A stretch of 34,629 bases of DNA from Anaerolineae bacterium (GCA_013360465.1 JABWBO010000036.1:1-34629), one strand, 5' to 3'; positions 16,284-23,706 are shown, numbered from the stretch's first letter. Numbers and translations: made by a program. The notes: generated from the sequence alone by a model not told the origin.

Positions 16284-17545
16284 TGACCGAGCGGCTGATC
16301 GTGAAGCGCCTGCGTCCGCTCCTGCTGCGTTCCCGCCTGCCGCTCACCACCGGCGCGACGCTGCTGGTAGGCATCGTCGTCATCATCCTGGCGATCCTGC
16401 TGACGAGCGACGCGGAAAGCGCCGGGCGTCCCTTCAGGCTGACTCTGGTCAGCGCCGCTGCCGCCGGGGTGATCCTCAGCTTCCGTATGGTACTCGATGT
16501 CTTCTACGCGCTGCTCGGCGCAGTCAAACCTGCGGCGGGCAAGGCTGCGGCTCAGAACGGCGAGACCTCGCCGCGCGCGGGGGGCGAACAGGCGCAGCGC
16601 GTGGACGATCTGATGCAGCTGAACGCCCAGCTTGCCACGCTCAACGCCGACCTCAAGCAGGCGAAGGACCAGATCGAACGTCTGGATTCGGTCAAGACCG
16701 ATTTCATCACCATCGCCAGCCATGAACTGCGCACGCCCCTCGCCCAGATGCGCGGCTATACGGACATCATCGACGCGCTCAACGAAAGCGGCTCGCTGGA
16801 CAGCGAGCGGCTCGCCGGTCTGGCGTCGAATCTGCGCAAGGCGACGGAGCGCATGGAAGAGCTGATCGGGGCAATGCTCGACACCAGCCAGCTCGACGTA
16901 AACGCCATGAACCTGAGCTATACGCCGACGACCATCGAAGCCGTCGTGCGCATGGCAATCGACCCCCTGGCGGATGCCATCCGCGAGCGCAAGATCACCC
17001 TGCGGGCGGCGGGTTTGAGCGGTCTGCCGGCGCTGCAAGGCGATATGCAGCGCCTCGTCCAGGCGTTCCGCAGCGTCATCGTGAACGCCGTCAAGTTCAC
17101 CCCAGATGGCGGGCGCATCGAAATCAAAGGTGAGCGGGTCCAGAAAGACGGCGAGCCGGACAGTCTTCATGTCGGCATTCGGGACACCGGGGTGGGCATC
17201 AGCGAAGAGAACCTGGAACTGATCTTCCACAAATTCTACCGCGCCTATGACCCTTCCAGACATTCGACCGGGGCGTACAAATTCATGGGAGCGGGTCCGG
17301 GGCTTGGGCTGACGATTGCGCGGGGCATCATCGCCGGGCACGGCGGGCGCATCTGGGCGGAAAGTCCGGGGCACGACATGGGCATCTTCCCCGGTTCGTG
17401 CTTCCATATCGTGCTGCCCCTCACGCCGCCGGACGATGCGCGGCGCATCCTGCCGTTCGGCGAAAAAGAAAGCGGCGAAGAGAATCGCGAGGCGTCGGGC
17501 GAGCCCGATGCCGACGGCGAGCCGCTTTCCCAGGCAGCCGGATAG
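16283..17545 (+). CDS. Membrane sensor histidine kinase (orphan)
   Basis: The 420-aa product has two hydrophobic segments (about 23-42 and 53-79) with almost no extracellular loop, a Gln/Leu-rich coiled linker (about 105-138), then HisKA with SHELRTPLAQMRGY (H147). The HATPase domain follows, with the N-box VNAVKFTPDGG, G1 DTGVGIS and G2 GPGLGLTIA. The tiny loop argues for sensing within the membrane or through a partner. No response regulator is adjacent; the coupled upstream AlbA_2/GHKL protein may be that partner. The ATG at 16283 shares its A with the upstream stop (TGATG); a GTG at 16280 is the alternative. Confidence 0.85.
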   Translation: MTERLIVKRLRPLLLRSRLPLTTGATLLVGIVVIILAILLTSDAESAGRPFRLTLVSAAAAGVILSFRMVLDVFYALLGAVKPAAGKAAAQNGETSPRAGGEQAQRVDDLMQLNAQLATLNADLKQAKDQIERLDSVKTDFITIASHELRTPLAQMRGYTDIIDALNESGSLDSERLAGLASNLRKATERMEELIGAMLDTSQLDVNAMNLSYTPTTIEAVVRMAIDPLADAIRERKITLRAAGLSGLPALQGDMQRLVQAFRSVIVNAVKFTPDGGRIEIKGERVQKDGEPDSLHVGIRDTGVGISEENLELIFHKFYRAYDPSRHSTGAYKFMGAGPGLGLTIARGIIAGHGGRIWAESPGHDMGIFPGSCFHIVLPLTPPDDARRILPFGEKESGEENREASGEPDADGEPLSQAAG

Positions 17546-17570
17546 TGATTTCAGAGACGGCGAGATTTCG

Positions 17571-18341
17571 TTACGCTGTGCCGGAAGCACCGCTGCGTTT
17601 CAGCTTCATGGTGTCACGCGCGGCGTCGATGAATGCCGTGAACAGGCGCGCCATCGGCTCGTAGGTCTGATACATATCCTCAGGATGCCACTGCACGCTG
17701 AGCGTGAAGCGTTTGTCCGGCGCTTCGAGCGCCTCGACCACTTCGTCCTGAGGGGAAAGCGCGCTGAGGATCACTCCCGGAGCCAGCGACCCGACCGACT
17801 GATGGTGCAGGCTGTTGACCTCGAAGCGCACGCCGCCGAGGATGCTCGACAGGCGGCTGCCAGGAACCAGCATGACCTCATGGCGGATGGTCGAGCGGGG
17901 CATCGTCTCCGGCGTGTCGTGGATGATCTCAGGACCGACCTCGCTCGGAATATCCTGCACGAGCGTGCCGCCCAGCGCCACGTTCAACACCTGATGCCCC
18001 CGGCAGATGCCAAAGACCGGCAGATCGTCGGCATACGCCCACCGCGCCAGCATGATCTCCAGCGCGTCGCGGGCATCATCGATCTCGTGCGTCGCAGGGT
18101 GGGTCTCCGCGCCATAGACCGAAGGGCGCACATCCCCGCCGCCAGGCAGCAGCACTCCATCCAGGCGATCATAAATCTCGCGCAGCAGGTCGTCCGGCAG
18201 CCCGGACGGCACGTAGACCGGCAGCCCGCCGGCATCGGCGATGGACTGCGCGTTCATGGCGTACGACCGATGATAGCGCCGCCCGTTGGGCGTCACCGCG
18301 CTGGACATGCTGATCCCGATCAATGGGCGAAGCGCCGTCAT
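17571..18341 (-). CDS. Class I glutamine amidotransferase-like hydrolase (peptidase C26)
   Basis: The protein (256 aa) matches the gamma-glutamyl-gamma-aminobutyrate hydrolase (PuuD-like) family. It has a LLPGGGDVRPSVYG segment, the nucleophile elbow GICRGHQ (C113) and the partners H219 and E221 in QWHPED. Such enzymes cleave gamma-glutamyl amides, often in polyamine breakdown, but no other polyamine gene is nearby, so the substrate is open. GAGGG lies 7 nt before the ATG. It follows rplS on the same strand after 144 nt and is convergent with the histidine kinase across 25 nt, with no terminator visible. Confidence 0.85.
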   Translation of the reverse strand: MTALRPLIGISMSSAVTPNGRRYHRSYAMNAQSIADAGGLPVYVPSGLPDDLLREIYDRLDGVLLPGGGDVRPSVYGAETHPATHEIDDARDALEIMLARWAYADDLPVFGICRGHQVLNVALGGTLVQDIPSEVGPEIIHDTPETMPRSTIRHEVMLVPGSRLSSILGGVRFEVNSLHHQSVGSLAPGVILSALSPQDEVVEALEAPDKRFTLSVQWHPEDMYQTYEPMARLFTAFIDAARDTMKLKRSGASGTA

Positions 18342-18404
18342 TCCTCATCCCTCACAACTTGCGGCTTCGGTCTGGTGAAGCTGCTCATCTGGCGTCGTAT
18401 AACG

Positions 18405-18464
18405 ATTGAGGACCGAGCGCCCTTCCGGCAGGGGGTCCTGCCCAACGACGACTCAGTCCTCAAT
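18405..18464. repeat. Nested inverted repeat between rplS and the amidotransferase gene
   Basis: ATTGAGGAC (18405-18413) is perfectly complementary to GTCCTCAAT (18456-18464). Inside lies a second perfect stem, GGCAGG (18427-18432) with CCTGCC (18437-18442) around a 4-nt loop. No T-run follows on either strand, so it is not a standard terminator. It could be a processing or 3'-protection structure of the rplS transcript or a leader of the next gene. Confidence 0.5.
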
Positions 18465-18485
18465 GACTCGGCGGAACGGGTTGAA

Positions 18486-18845
18486 CTATTCGGCGGATCT
18501 GCGACGGCGTTCCTTCAGGCGCGCCGCCTTGCCGCGCAGATTGCGCATGTAGTACAGCTGGGCATGGCGGACCTTCGCGCGGCGCGAGACTTCGATCTTC
18601 TCGACGCGCGGGCTGTTGAACAGGAAGGTGCGTTCCACGCCGATGCCGTGTGAGGCGATGCGCCGCACGGTGAAGGTGCGGTTATTACCGCCTCCGTGCG
18701 TGGCGATCACGATGCCCTGAAAGACCTGGGTACGCTCGCGGTCGCCTTCGACGACGCGGACGTGTACCTTGAGAGTATCACCGGGACCGAACTCAGGGTG
18801 ATTCGGGACGGGTGTCTTGAGGGCGTCCAGCAATTCGTGCTGCAT
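18486..18845 (-). CDS. rplS: 50S ribosomal protein L19
   Basis: L19 sits at the 30S-50S interface. The 119-aa product has the family pattern: [57 protein letters not shown] and the basic tail [18 protein letters not shown]-like [21 protein letters not shown] lies 8 nt before the ATG. It stands apart from the usual rpsP-rimM-trmD neighbours. It has its own promoter and a terminator-like hairpin directly ahead of its ribosome site, which suggests attenuation. Confidence 0.97.
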   Translation of the reverse strand: MQHELLDALKTPVPNHPEFGPGDTLKVHVRVVEGDRERTQVFQGIVIATHGGGNNRTFTVRRIASHGIGVERTFLFNSPRVEKIEVSRRAKVRHAQLYYMRNLRGKAARLKERRRRSAE

Positions 18846-18857
18846 GGTCTTGTCTCC

Positions 18858-18880
18858 AAAAAAATACGCCCTGCGGCGTA
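18858..18880 (-). terminator. Intrinsic terminator in the rplS leader (possible L19 attenuator)
   Basis: On the minus strand TACGCC-GCAG-GGCGTA (18880 down to 18865) forms a perfect 6-bp stem with a tetraloop, followed by seven T (18864-18858). The T-run abuts the GGAG ribosome site of rplS. With the promoter at 18906-18935, the terminator lies within the rplS leader itself. Confidence 0.7.
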
Positions 18881-18905
18881 CCCCAATCGTCAGAACAGGA
18901 TGTTT

Positions 18906-18935
18906 ATTTTACACGGAGACGATGCTTCGGCTCAA
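18906..18935 (-). promoter_or_regulatory. Candidate promoter of rplS
   Basis: On the minus strand a -35 TTGAGC (18935-18930; 4 of 6) and a -10 TAAAAT (18911-18906; 5 of 6) are 18 nt apart. Transcription would begin near 18899, giving a leader of about 54 nt that contains the hairpin at 18858-18880. Confidence 0.5.
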
Positions 18936-18970
18936 GGGTGCATCAGCGCCGGGTGCGAGCCTGCCGCCTG

Positions 18971-19519
18971 TCAGCCGCGCCGCGCGTTCTGAAAGACCGC
19001 CCAGGCGCGCGTGATGGCGGCGATGCTCTTGGCGTCGCAGATTTCGTCCGTCTCGCACTTGCGCACCGCCTCCTCGAAGGGGACGCGCACCAGTTCGATC
19101 AGCTCATCATCATCCGAATTCAGCCGCGATGGAGTGAGGTCGGTCGCCAGGTACAGGTGGATATATTCGCTGGTATAGCCGGGCGCGACGAAGATGCCCC
19201 CCAGCTTCTCCAAGCTGCCGGGCTTGTAACCGACCTCTTCCTGAAGCTCGCGTTCGGCGCACATTTCCGGGCTGCCGGCTTCTTCCGATTCCAGGGTCCC
19301 GGCAGGGACTTCCAGCAGCACCCGCCCGGCAGCCGAACGATACTGCCGCACCATCAGCAGGCAGCCGTCGGCGTCCAGCGCGGCGATGGCGACCGCCCCC
19401 GGATGCGTGATAATCTCGCGGCGCGCCGTCATACCGTTGGGCAGCACCACTTCCTGAATGCTGAGGTCGAAGACCCGTCCCTGAAAGACCAGCGTCGTCG
19501 TCTTGACGTCTTCCTGCAT
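18971..19519 (-). CDS. NUDIX hydrolase, ADP-ribose pyrophosphatase-like
   Basis: This 182-aa protein resembles the NudF/ADP-sugar pyrophosphatase group: GRVFDLSIQEV, then HPGAVAIAALD, VRQYRSAAGRVLLEVPAG and a Nudix box with REL-x-EE-x-G at 90-97. These enzymes hydrolyse ADP-ribose and similar compounds. The box appears to have nine residues between E80 and R90 instead of seven, though the metal-binding glutamates are kept. The ATG at 19519 is preferred over a TTG at 19549 because GGAGAAGG (19526-19533) lies 6 nt upstream. Confidence 0.87.
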   Translation of the reverse strand: MQEDVKTTTLVFQGRVFDLSIQEVVLPNGMTARREIITHPGAVAIAALDADGCLLMVRQYRSAAGRVLLEVPAGTLESEEAGSPEMCAERELQEEVGYKPGSLEKLGGIFVAPGYTSEYIHLYLATDLTPSRLNSDDDELIELVRVPFEEAVRKCETDEICDAKSIAAITRAWAVFQNARRG

Positions 19520-19540
19520 CGAACACCTTCTCCGTCGGAG

Positions 19541-19576
19541 AAAAGTCAACCGCCCGCCGCAGCAGCCGACGGTTGA
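19541..19576 (-). terminator. Weak terminator-like hairpin after the LysM gene
   Basis: On the minus strand TCAACCG (19576-19570) pairs with CGGTTGA (19552-19546) across a 17-nt loop and is followed by CTTTT. It lies between the LysM lipoprotein gene and the NUDIX gene, just before the NUDIX ribosome site. The long loop and short T-run make it a weak candidate. A second inverted repeat, GGCAGGA (19597-19603) with TCCTGCC (19625-19631), lies in the same gap. Confidence 0.4.
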
Positions 19577-19649
19577 TCAGAGCGGATGACTGCTGCGGCA
19601 GGACCCGGCTCGCGCCTGAGCTGATCCTGCCATTCGGTTCTGTCTCGCC

Positions 19650-20606
19650 CTAACCGATGATCAGCGTATCGCCCACGTAGATCAGGTTGATATTGACGAT
19701 CTGCGGGTTCTTCGCCACGATGGTCGAGATCGGCACGCCATAGGTCAGCGACAAGCGGAAGAGCGTATCCCCCGCCTGGACGACGTAGTTGAACGGCTGC
19801 CCGGTGAACGTCGCGCCGCTCCCGCCGCCGGTGTAGGTCGGATACCCGCCGGTATACGTCGGATACGACTGCGTCGGACCCGGCGTCCAGGTGGGCGGGG
19901 GAATCTTTCCGGTCGAACCACAGCCGGGGATGACAATCGTCTGCCCCAGGTAAATCAGATTCGGGTTGACGATGCTGTTGGCGGGATAGTGGGCGATATC
20001 CAAATAATGCACGCCGTACGCCAGACCGATGCGGAACAGGTTTTCATTGATGACCTGAACCTGATGAATGCAGTCCGTGCCCGAAATCACCGGCGGAGAA
20101 GTCGGGAGGATCGCCGGGGATGTCCAGGTCGGCGTGAAGAAGACGGGCGCCACGGCGGATGCCGTCATGGGCCACTCGGCGGTCTGAGTCGCTTCGCGGA
20201 CCAGCGCCGTCGCCGTCAGCAGTAGGGGGTCAATTTCCGGCGGCTGGGTCGGATCGATGATCTGTGCGCCGCCGATTTGCTGAAGATAGATCGCCGTCGC
20301 CGTCTGCCAGATCGGGTCGATATCCTGCGCCATCGCCACCAGCGTCCCCTCGACCTCCGGGGTCATGGGCGTGGCGCTACTCAGAAACTCGATAGTCGGC
20401 GAAGGCGTATCCGTCGGGGTATCCACCGGGATGGGCGTTTCCGTGTCGGTGGGCGTCGCGGTCGGAATCGGCGTGAACGTGGGCAGCGCCTGCGCCAGGC
20501 TGGTCGCTTCCAAGCCCGCGCCGGCAGGCTGGAAGCAGCCTGCGGCGAGTACCAGGATACCGATCCCCACAGCAAGCCACCCTCTATGCAACCGTTGAAC
20601 CGGCAT
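19650..20606 (-). CDS. Lipoprotein with two LysM domains and a Thr/Pro-rich linker
   Basis: The 318-aa product starts with a lipoprotein signal ending in LVLAAGC (lipidated C24). A Thr/Pro-rich stretch (about 41-82) is followed by a long low-complexity region, LysM1 (179-228, flanked by C179 and C229), a Pro/Gly/Tyr-rich spacer and LysM2 (273-318) at the very C-terminus. LysM domains bind N-acetylglucosamine polymers such as peptidoglycan, so it probably tethers to or senses the wall at the cell surface. No catalytic domain is seen. The ATG at 20606 has GGGAGGAG 6 nt upstream, which decides the start over one at 20672. Confidence 0.88.
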   Translation of the reverse strand: MPVQRLHRGWLAVGIGILVLAAGCFQPAGAGLEATSLAQALPTFTPIPTATPTDTETPIPVDTPTDTPSPTIEFLSSATPMTPEVEGTLVAMAQDIDPIWQTATAIYLQQIGGAQIIDPTQPPEIDPLLLTATALVREATQTAEWPMTASAVAPVFFTPTWTSPAILPTSPPVISGTDCIHQVQVINENLFRIGLAYGVHYLDIAHYPANSIVNPNLIYLGQTIVIPGCGSTGKIPPPTWTPGPTQSYPTYTGGYPTYTGGGSGATFTGQPFNYVVQAGDTLFRLSLTYGVPISTIVAKNPQIVNINLIYVGDTLIIG

Positions 20607-20646
20607 TCCGTACTCCTCCCGCGGGCGCGTCGCAGTCATGGCGGTT

Positions 20647-20652
20647 ATTATA
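20647..20652 (-). promoter_or_regulatory. Consensus -10 of the LysM lipoprotein gene
   Basis: A perfect TATAAT on the minus strand lies 41 nt upstream of the start codon. The best -35 nearby is a TTGTGC 16 nt upstream (3 of 6). It suggests the gene has its own promoter. Confidence 0.5.
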
Positions 20653-20696
20653 GCGAGTTTGGCGAAGCGCACAAACGCGCGGCGCGCCGCTTGAAA

Positions 20697-21797
20697 CTAG
20701 TCCCACTGGATGAGCAGCGAAACGGTGACAGTCGTCCCGCTGCCGGGCGTGCTGTCGATATGGAACACGCCCTCGTGCAGACCGCAGATGCGCTCGGCGA
20801 TGACCAGCCCCAGCCCGGTCCCCTGCTGTTCCTGAATTCGGCGGGCGAACTGCATGTATGCTCCGATGTTGGCGATCTGCTCCGGCGTCAGCCCGCCGCC
20901 CCTGTCGGTGATGCGGATGGTATACATGCTGCTTTCGACCATCCCTTCTACCTGCACCGGCGCATCGGACGGCGAGAACTTGAAGGCGTTGTCGATCAGC
21001 TCATCCACCAGTTTCTTCAGGTAGATTTCACCAATGCGCACCCGATCCACCGGTGCAAGTTCCAGATTCAGGCGGTCGGCACGGCGATGCCGACCGGCAG
21101 TCGCATGGGCGCTGTGTGCGATAATCGATTCCGGGTGCATGGTGAGGTCGGCGCGCGCCTCGACGACCCGACGGGGGTCGGTCAGCGTGAGTTCCAGGTG
21201 AGCATAGAGCAGGTAGCTGTCCATCAGGCTGAAGATGCGCTGCCCGGCGTTGTAGATGTGACGCGCCATCTCGCGAACGCGCTCTGGCGGCATCTCGCTG
21301 GCATCGGTGATCAGCAGTTCCGAGAAACCCATCACGGCGTTCAGAGGCGTGCGCAGTTCGTGCGGCAGCGCGATGATGATGTTACCGCGCAGGTCTTCCA
21401 TGCGCTTTTCGGCTTCCTGGTCGCGCACGGCGCGCTTCTTGATCTGGGCTTTGACCGTTGCCAACAGCTCTCCGACATGAAACGGCTTGGTCACGAAGTC
21501 GTCCGCGCCCAGTTCCATCCCCTGGCGCATGTCCAGCCGGTCACTGCGCGCCGTCAGAAAGATCAGCGGTATTGTGGCGGTTCCGATGTCGCCGCGCAGC
21601 ACTTCCAGCAGGCGCATCCCATCCATCACGGGCATCATGATGTCGCTGATGATCAGATCCGGCGGGCTGCGGCGGATAATATCCAGGGCTTCTTGTCCAT
21701 TCTCCGCGCTGTCCACCTCGAAGCCTTCGAACTGGAGCATCTCCATGATGTCCTTACGAAGGGTATGGGCGTCTTCAACTACAAGAATTCGTGTCAT
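20697..21797 (-). CDS. Receiver-histidine kinase hybrid without sensor domain
   Basis: The 366-aa soluble protein starts with a receiver domain (about 1-120: VVEDAH, phosphoacceptor D52 in IISDIMMP, K104 in TKPF). It runs directly into HisKA with PHELRTPLNAVMGF (H146) and an HATPase domain with ELIDNAFKFSP, ITDRGGGLTP and GTGLGLVIAERI. No input or membrane segment is present, so its own phosphorylation or an upstream kinase must control it. The separate membrane kinase at 16283 is one conceivable partner, though nothing links them directly. The ATG at 21797 is chosen over a GTG at 21806. It follows uppP on the same strand. Confidence 0.88.
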   Translation of the reverse strand: MTRILVVEDAHTLRKDIMEMLQFEGFEVDSAENGQEALDIIRRSPPDLIISDIMMPVMDGMRLLEVLRGDIGTATIPLIFLTARSDRLDMRQGMELGADDFVTKPFHVGELLATVKAQIKKRAVRDQEAEKRMEDLRGNIIIALPHELRTPLNAVMGFSELLITDASEMPPERVREMARHIYNAGQRIFSLMDSYLLYAHLELTLTDPRRVVEARADLTMHPESIIAHSAHATAGRHRRADRLNLELAPVDRVRIGEIYLKKLVDELIDNAFKFSPSDAPVQVEGMVESSMYTIRITDRGGGLTPEQIANIGAYMQFARRIQEQQGTGLGLVIAERICGLHEGVFHIDSTPGSGTTVTVSLLIQWD

Positions 21798-21856
21798 ATG
21801 CCCCACAATCTGCCCACGCGCCAGGGGCGCGCGGCACCATGACTCCCGATCTGCGG

Positions 21857-21885
21857 ATTATGACGCCGCTGTGCCTGTGACGCAA
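21857..21885 (-). promoter_or_regulatory. Weak candidate promoter of the receiver-kinase gene
   Basis: On the minus strand TTGCGT (21885-21880) and CATAAT (21862-21857) are 17 nt apart, giving 3 of 6 and 5 of 6 matches. The -35 box partly overlaps the region just past the uppP stop. The gene may instead be read from the uppP promoter. Confidence 0.3.
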
Positions 21886-22704
21886 TCAGATCGCACCGGC
21901 AGCCGCCAATATAAGAATTATCGCGCCGGCGGCGATGCGGTAGACTCCGAACGGTGTGAAGCTGCTGCGGCTGACGTAGCGCAGCAGCCATCCAATGGAA
22001 AGCCACGCCGTGATCCCCGAAACGACCGCGCCAAGGAAGAAGTAGGGCAGGCTGTCACCGCTGATCTCATCCAGGCTGAGCAGCAGATCCGCCAGGGTCG
22101 CCCCGCCAAGGGTTGGCAGCGCCAGGAAGAACGAGAAACGGGTGGCTGCCTCGCGAGAGAAACCGGTCACCATGCCGCCCAGGATGGACGCCGCCGCCCG
22201 CGAGACGCCGGGAATCAGCGCCGCCGTCTGAAAGATGCCGATGATCAGCGCCTGCCGAGGCGACACGCCCATCATGTCGATCTGCGCCGGGCGGGATGCC
22301 AGCGGGCTGCGCTCGAAGACGATGAAGACGATCCCGCCGAGGATGAGCATCATGGCGACGACGACCGGCGTGAACAGCACATCCTTGATGACGCCCCGCG
22401 CCACAAAACCGATCAGAGCGGCGGGGACGACGGCGATGATGATGCTCAACCAGAAGCGTTGAACGTCACGGTCGCTGGGGAGCGCACGCGCCTGCGCCAG
22501 AAGATCGCGCAGATAGTACAAACCAACAGCGATCACCGCGCCGATCTGAATGAAGAGGACGAACGAGCTTTCGCCCGAAGCGCTGAAACCGGGGCGCAGC
22601 AGCGCGGCGGCGACGATCAGGTGACCGGTAGAGGAGATCGGCAGGAACTCCGTCACGCCTTCGACGATGCCGAGCAGGATGACCTTGATGAATTCGATCA
22701 ACAC
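21886..22704 (-). CDS. uppP: Undecaprenyl-diphosphate phosphatase UppP (BacA)
   Basis: UppP removes a phosphate from undecaprenyl diphosphate, recycling the lipid carrier of wall synthesis; extra copies confer bacitracin resistance. The 272-aa protein has the two family motifs, EGVTEFLPISSTGHL near the N-terminus and PGVSRAAASI in the second half, within about eight hydrophobic helices. The start is probably the GTG at 22704, but the TTG directly after it (22701) has better spacing (5 nt) from GAGG. The nearby LysM lipoprotein is another wall-related gene. Confidence 0.95.
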   Translation of the reverse strand: MLIEFIKVILLGIVEGVTEFLPISSTGHLIVAAALLRPGFSASGESSFVLFIQIGAVIAVGLYYLRDLLAQARALPSDRDVQRFWLSIIIAVVPAALIGFVARGVIKDVLFTPVVVAMMLILGGIVFIVFERSPLASRPAQIDMMGVSPRQALIIGIFQTAALIPGVSRAAASILGGMVTGFSREAATRFSFFLALPTLGGATLADLLLSLDEISGDSLPYFFLGAVVSGITAWLSIGWLLRYVSRSSFTPFGVYRIAAGAIILILAAAGAI

Positions 22705-22740
22705 GACCTCGATTGTGAGTGATGGGTGTCTAGGTGAAGT

Positions 22741-22769
22741 AGCTTAATGCAGGCGCAGGGTTGTGTCAA
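22741..22769 (-). promoter_or_regulatory. Candidate promoter of uppP
   Basis: On the minus strand a perfect -35 TTGACA (22769-22764) is followed after 17 nt by TAAGCT (22746-22741), a poor -10. The start codon lies 36 nt downstream. Confidence 0.4.
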
Positions 22770-22832
22770 ACCGGGCGCAAGCAAAGGTGTAGAACCGGCG
22801 CTCTGGAATCACCCATCGGCTCATGAGAGGGA

Positions 22833-22865
22833 ACGCCTCGCGAGGCGGATGATCTCGCGAGGCGT
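22833..22865. repeat. 12-bp perfect inverted repeat with embedded direct repeats
   Basis: ACGCCTCGCGAG (22833-22844) is perfectly complementary to CTCGCGAGGCGT (22854-22865) across 9 nt. The same region is also a direct repeat: CTCGCGAGGCG occurs at 22837-22847 and 22854-22864, and 22834-22847 is itself a 14-bp palindrome. No T-run follows on either strand. It lies in the 237-nt gap between uppP and the 110-aa gene. It may be a terminator without a T-tract or a protein-binding site. Confidence 0.6.
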
Positions 22866-22941
22866 GTGGAGAATCGCTTTGGGCACAGCAAATAAGCGTT
22901 GACGATCCTCTGCGCCCGTCGAGGAACTACCAGACCTATCG

Positions 22942-23274
22942 TTAAAAAAAGCGTACCAGCTCTTCCTGCTTACGCTGATTCAGCGCGACGACCTGCACAT
23001 CGTGATTTCTGAGCAGGCGCAGCAGATAGGGATTGTGAACGACGCGCATCTTGGCATGTTCGTCGCCGCGAACCAGCTCAATATGAAAGACGCAGACCGG
23101 GCGCACGCCAGACAGCCAGAACTCCTGCTGGAAAACCACGCCATCAATCGTCCAACCAGAGTCCAGCGCGGTCAGCAGTGCGTCGCAGCCGGTATATTTC
23201 TCCGACTGGGCGTTCCAGTAGCGGTAACAAGCACCGAGTGCGGAATCGGGATCGGTAAGAGAGCCAGAGGTCAT
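22942..23274 (-). CDS. Protein of unknown function, 110 aa
   Basis: I do not recognise this protein. It is soluble, with three cysteines (C16, C30, C61), alternating strand-like stretches (GVVFQQEFWL, CVFHIELVRG) and a basic C-terminal helix ending in ELVRFF. The pattern suggests a small alpha/beta fold. It is believable as a gene because AGGAG (23281-23285) lies 6 nt before the ATG and an extended -10 lies upstream. It stands alone, with a hairpin downstream and AT-richer DNA upstream, which would fit an acquired gene. Confidence 0.6.
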   Translation of the reverse strand: MTSGSLTDPDSALGACYRYWNAQSEKYTGCDALLTALDSGWTIDGVVFQQEFWLSGVRPVCVFHIELVRGDEHAKMRVVHNPYLLRLLRNHDVQVVALNQRKQEELVRFF

Positions 23275-23387
23275 GATTTTCTCCTGAAGCGTAATAAACT
23301 TGGTGATCGGGCAGCGCGCCCAAAATAATCAAGGCTGAGCCACGACAACACCATCATTTTGAACAAAGGAACTGCTTTAGTTTAATC

Positions 23388-23396
23388 ACTATATCA
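23388..23396 (-). promoter_or_regulatory. Extended -10 element upstream of the 110-aa gene
   Basis: TGATATAGT on the minus strand matches an extended -10 (TG, one base, TATAGT with 5 of 6). No -35 of quality is found. It would give a leader of about 107 nt. It lies in an AT-richer stretch (about 23286-23530) that contains no gene I can support. Confidence 0.35.
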
Positions 23397-23535
23397 CGGT
23401 TTTGTTACAGACTATCTATCAATTCGAGTAGGATCATCAAGATATGACGAGTCTCGTATTAAAATAGCGTCAAACCCACTTAATGTTCCCTTTCGCATTA
23501 TGGCATATTCGCGCCCGGTGCGAACATGTCTCGTC

Positions 23536-23663
23536 TAAGGCTGTTCCAAGAAAATAATCGAGCAGTTGTAGGGGCGGAGCTGTGTCTCCGACCGCCGTTC
23601 ACGGGCGAACACGTGGGTTCGCCCCTGCAACCGCTGGCACGTCTTTTGTCTGGAACAGCCTAA
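23536..23663. mobile_element. MITE-like 122-bp element with 10-bp terminal inverted repeats
   Basis: GGCTGTTCCA (23539-23548) is repeated inverted at 23651-23660, and the match continues imperfectly into A-rich bases. TAA flanks both ends directly (23536-23538 and 23661-23663), as a 3-bp target duplication would. The inside is a near-palindrome: a 16-nt imperfect stem (23561-23576 with 23620-23635) encloses a perfect 8-bp stem GGGCGAAC/GTTCGCCC (23603-23610 with 23617-23624). No coding region fits. TIRs and a TAA duplication suit mobilisation by an IS5-like transposase; this is inference. Confidence 0.7.
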
Positions 23664-23706
23664 GCTGCACGATTCTCCCCTGCGAGGCGTTGAGTCCAAC
23701 GCGCGC

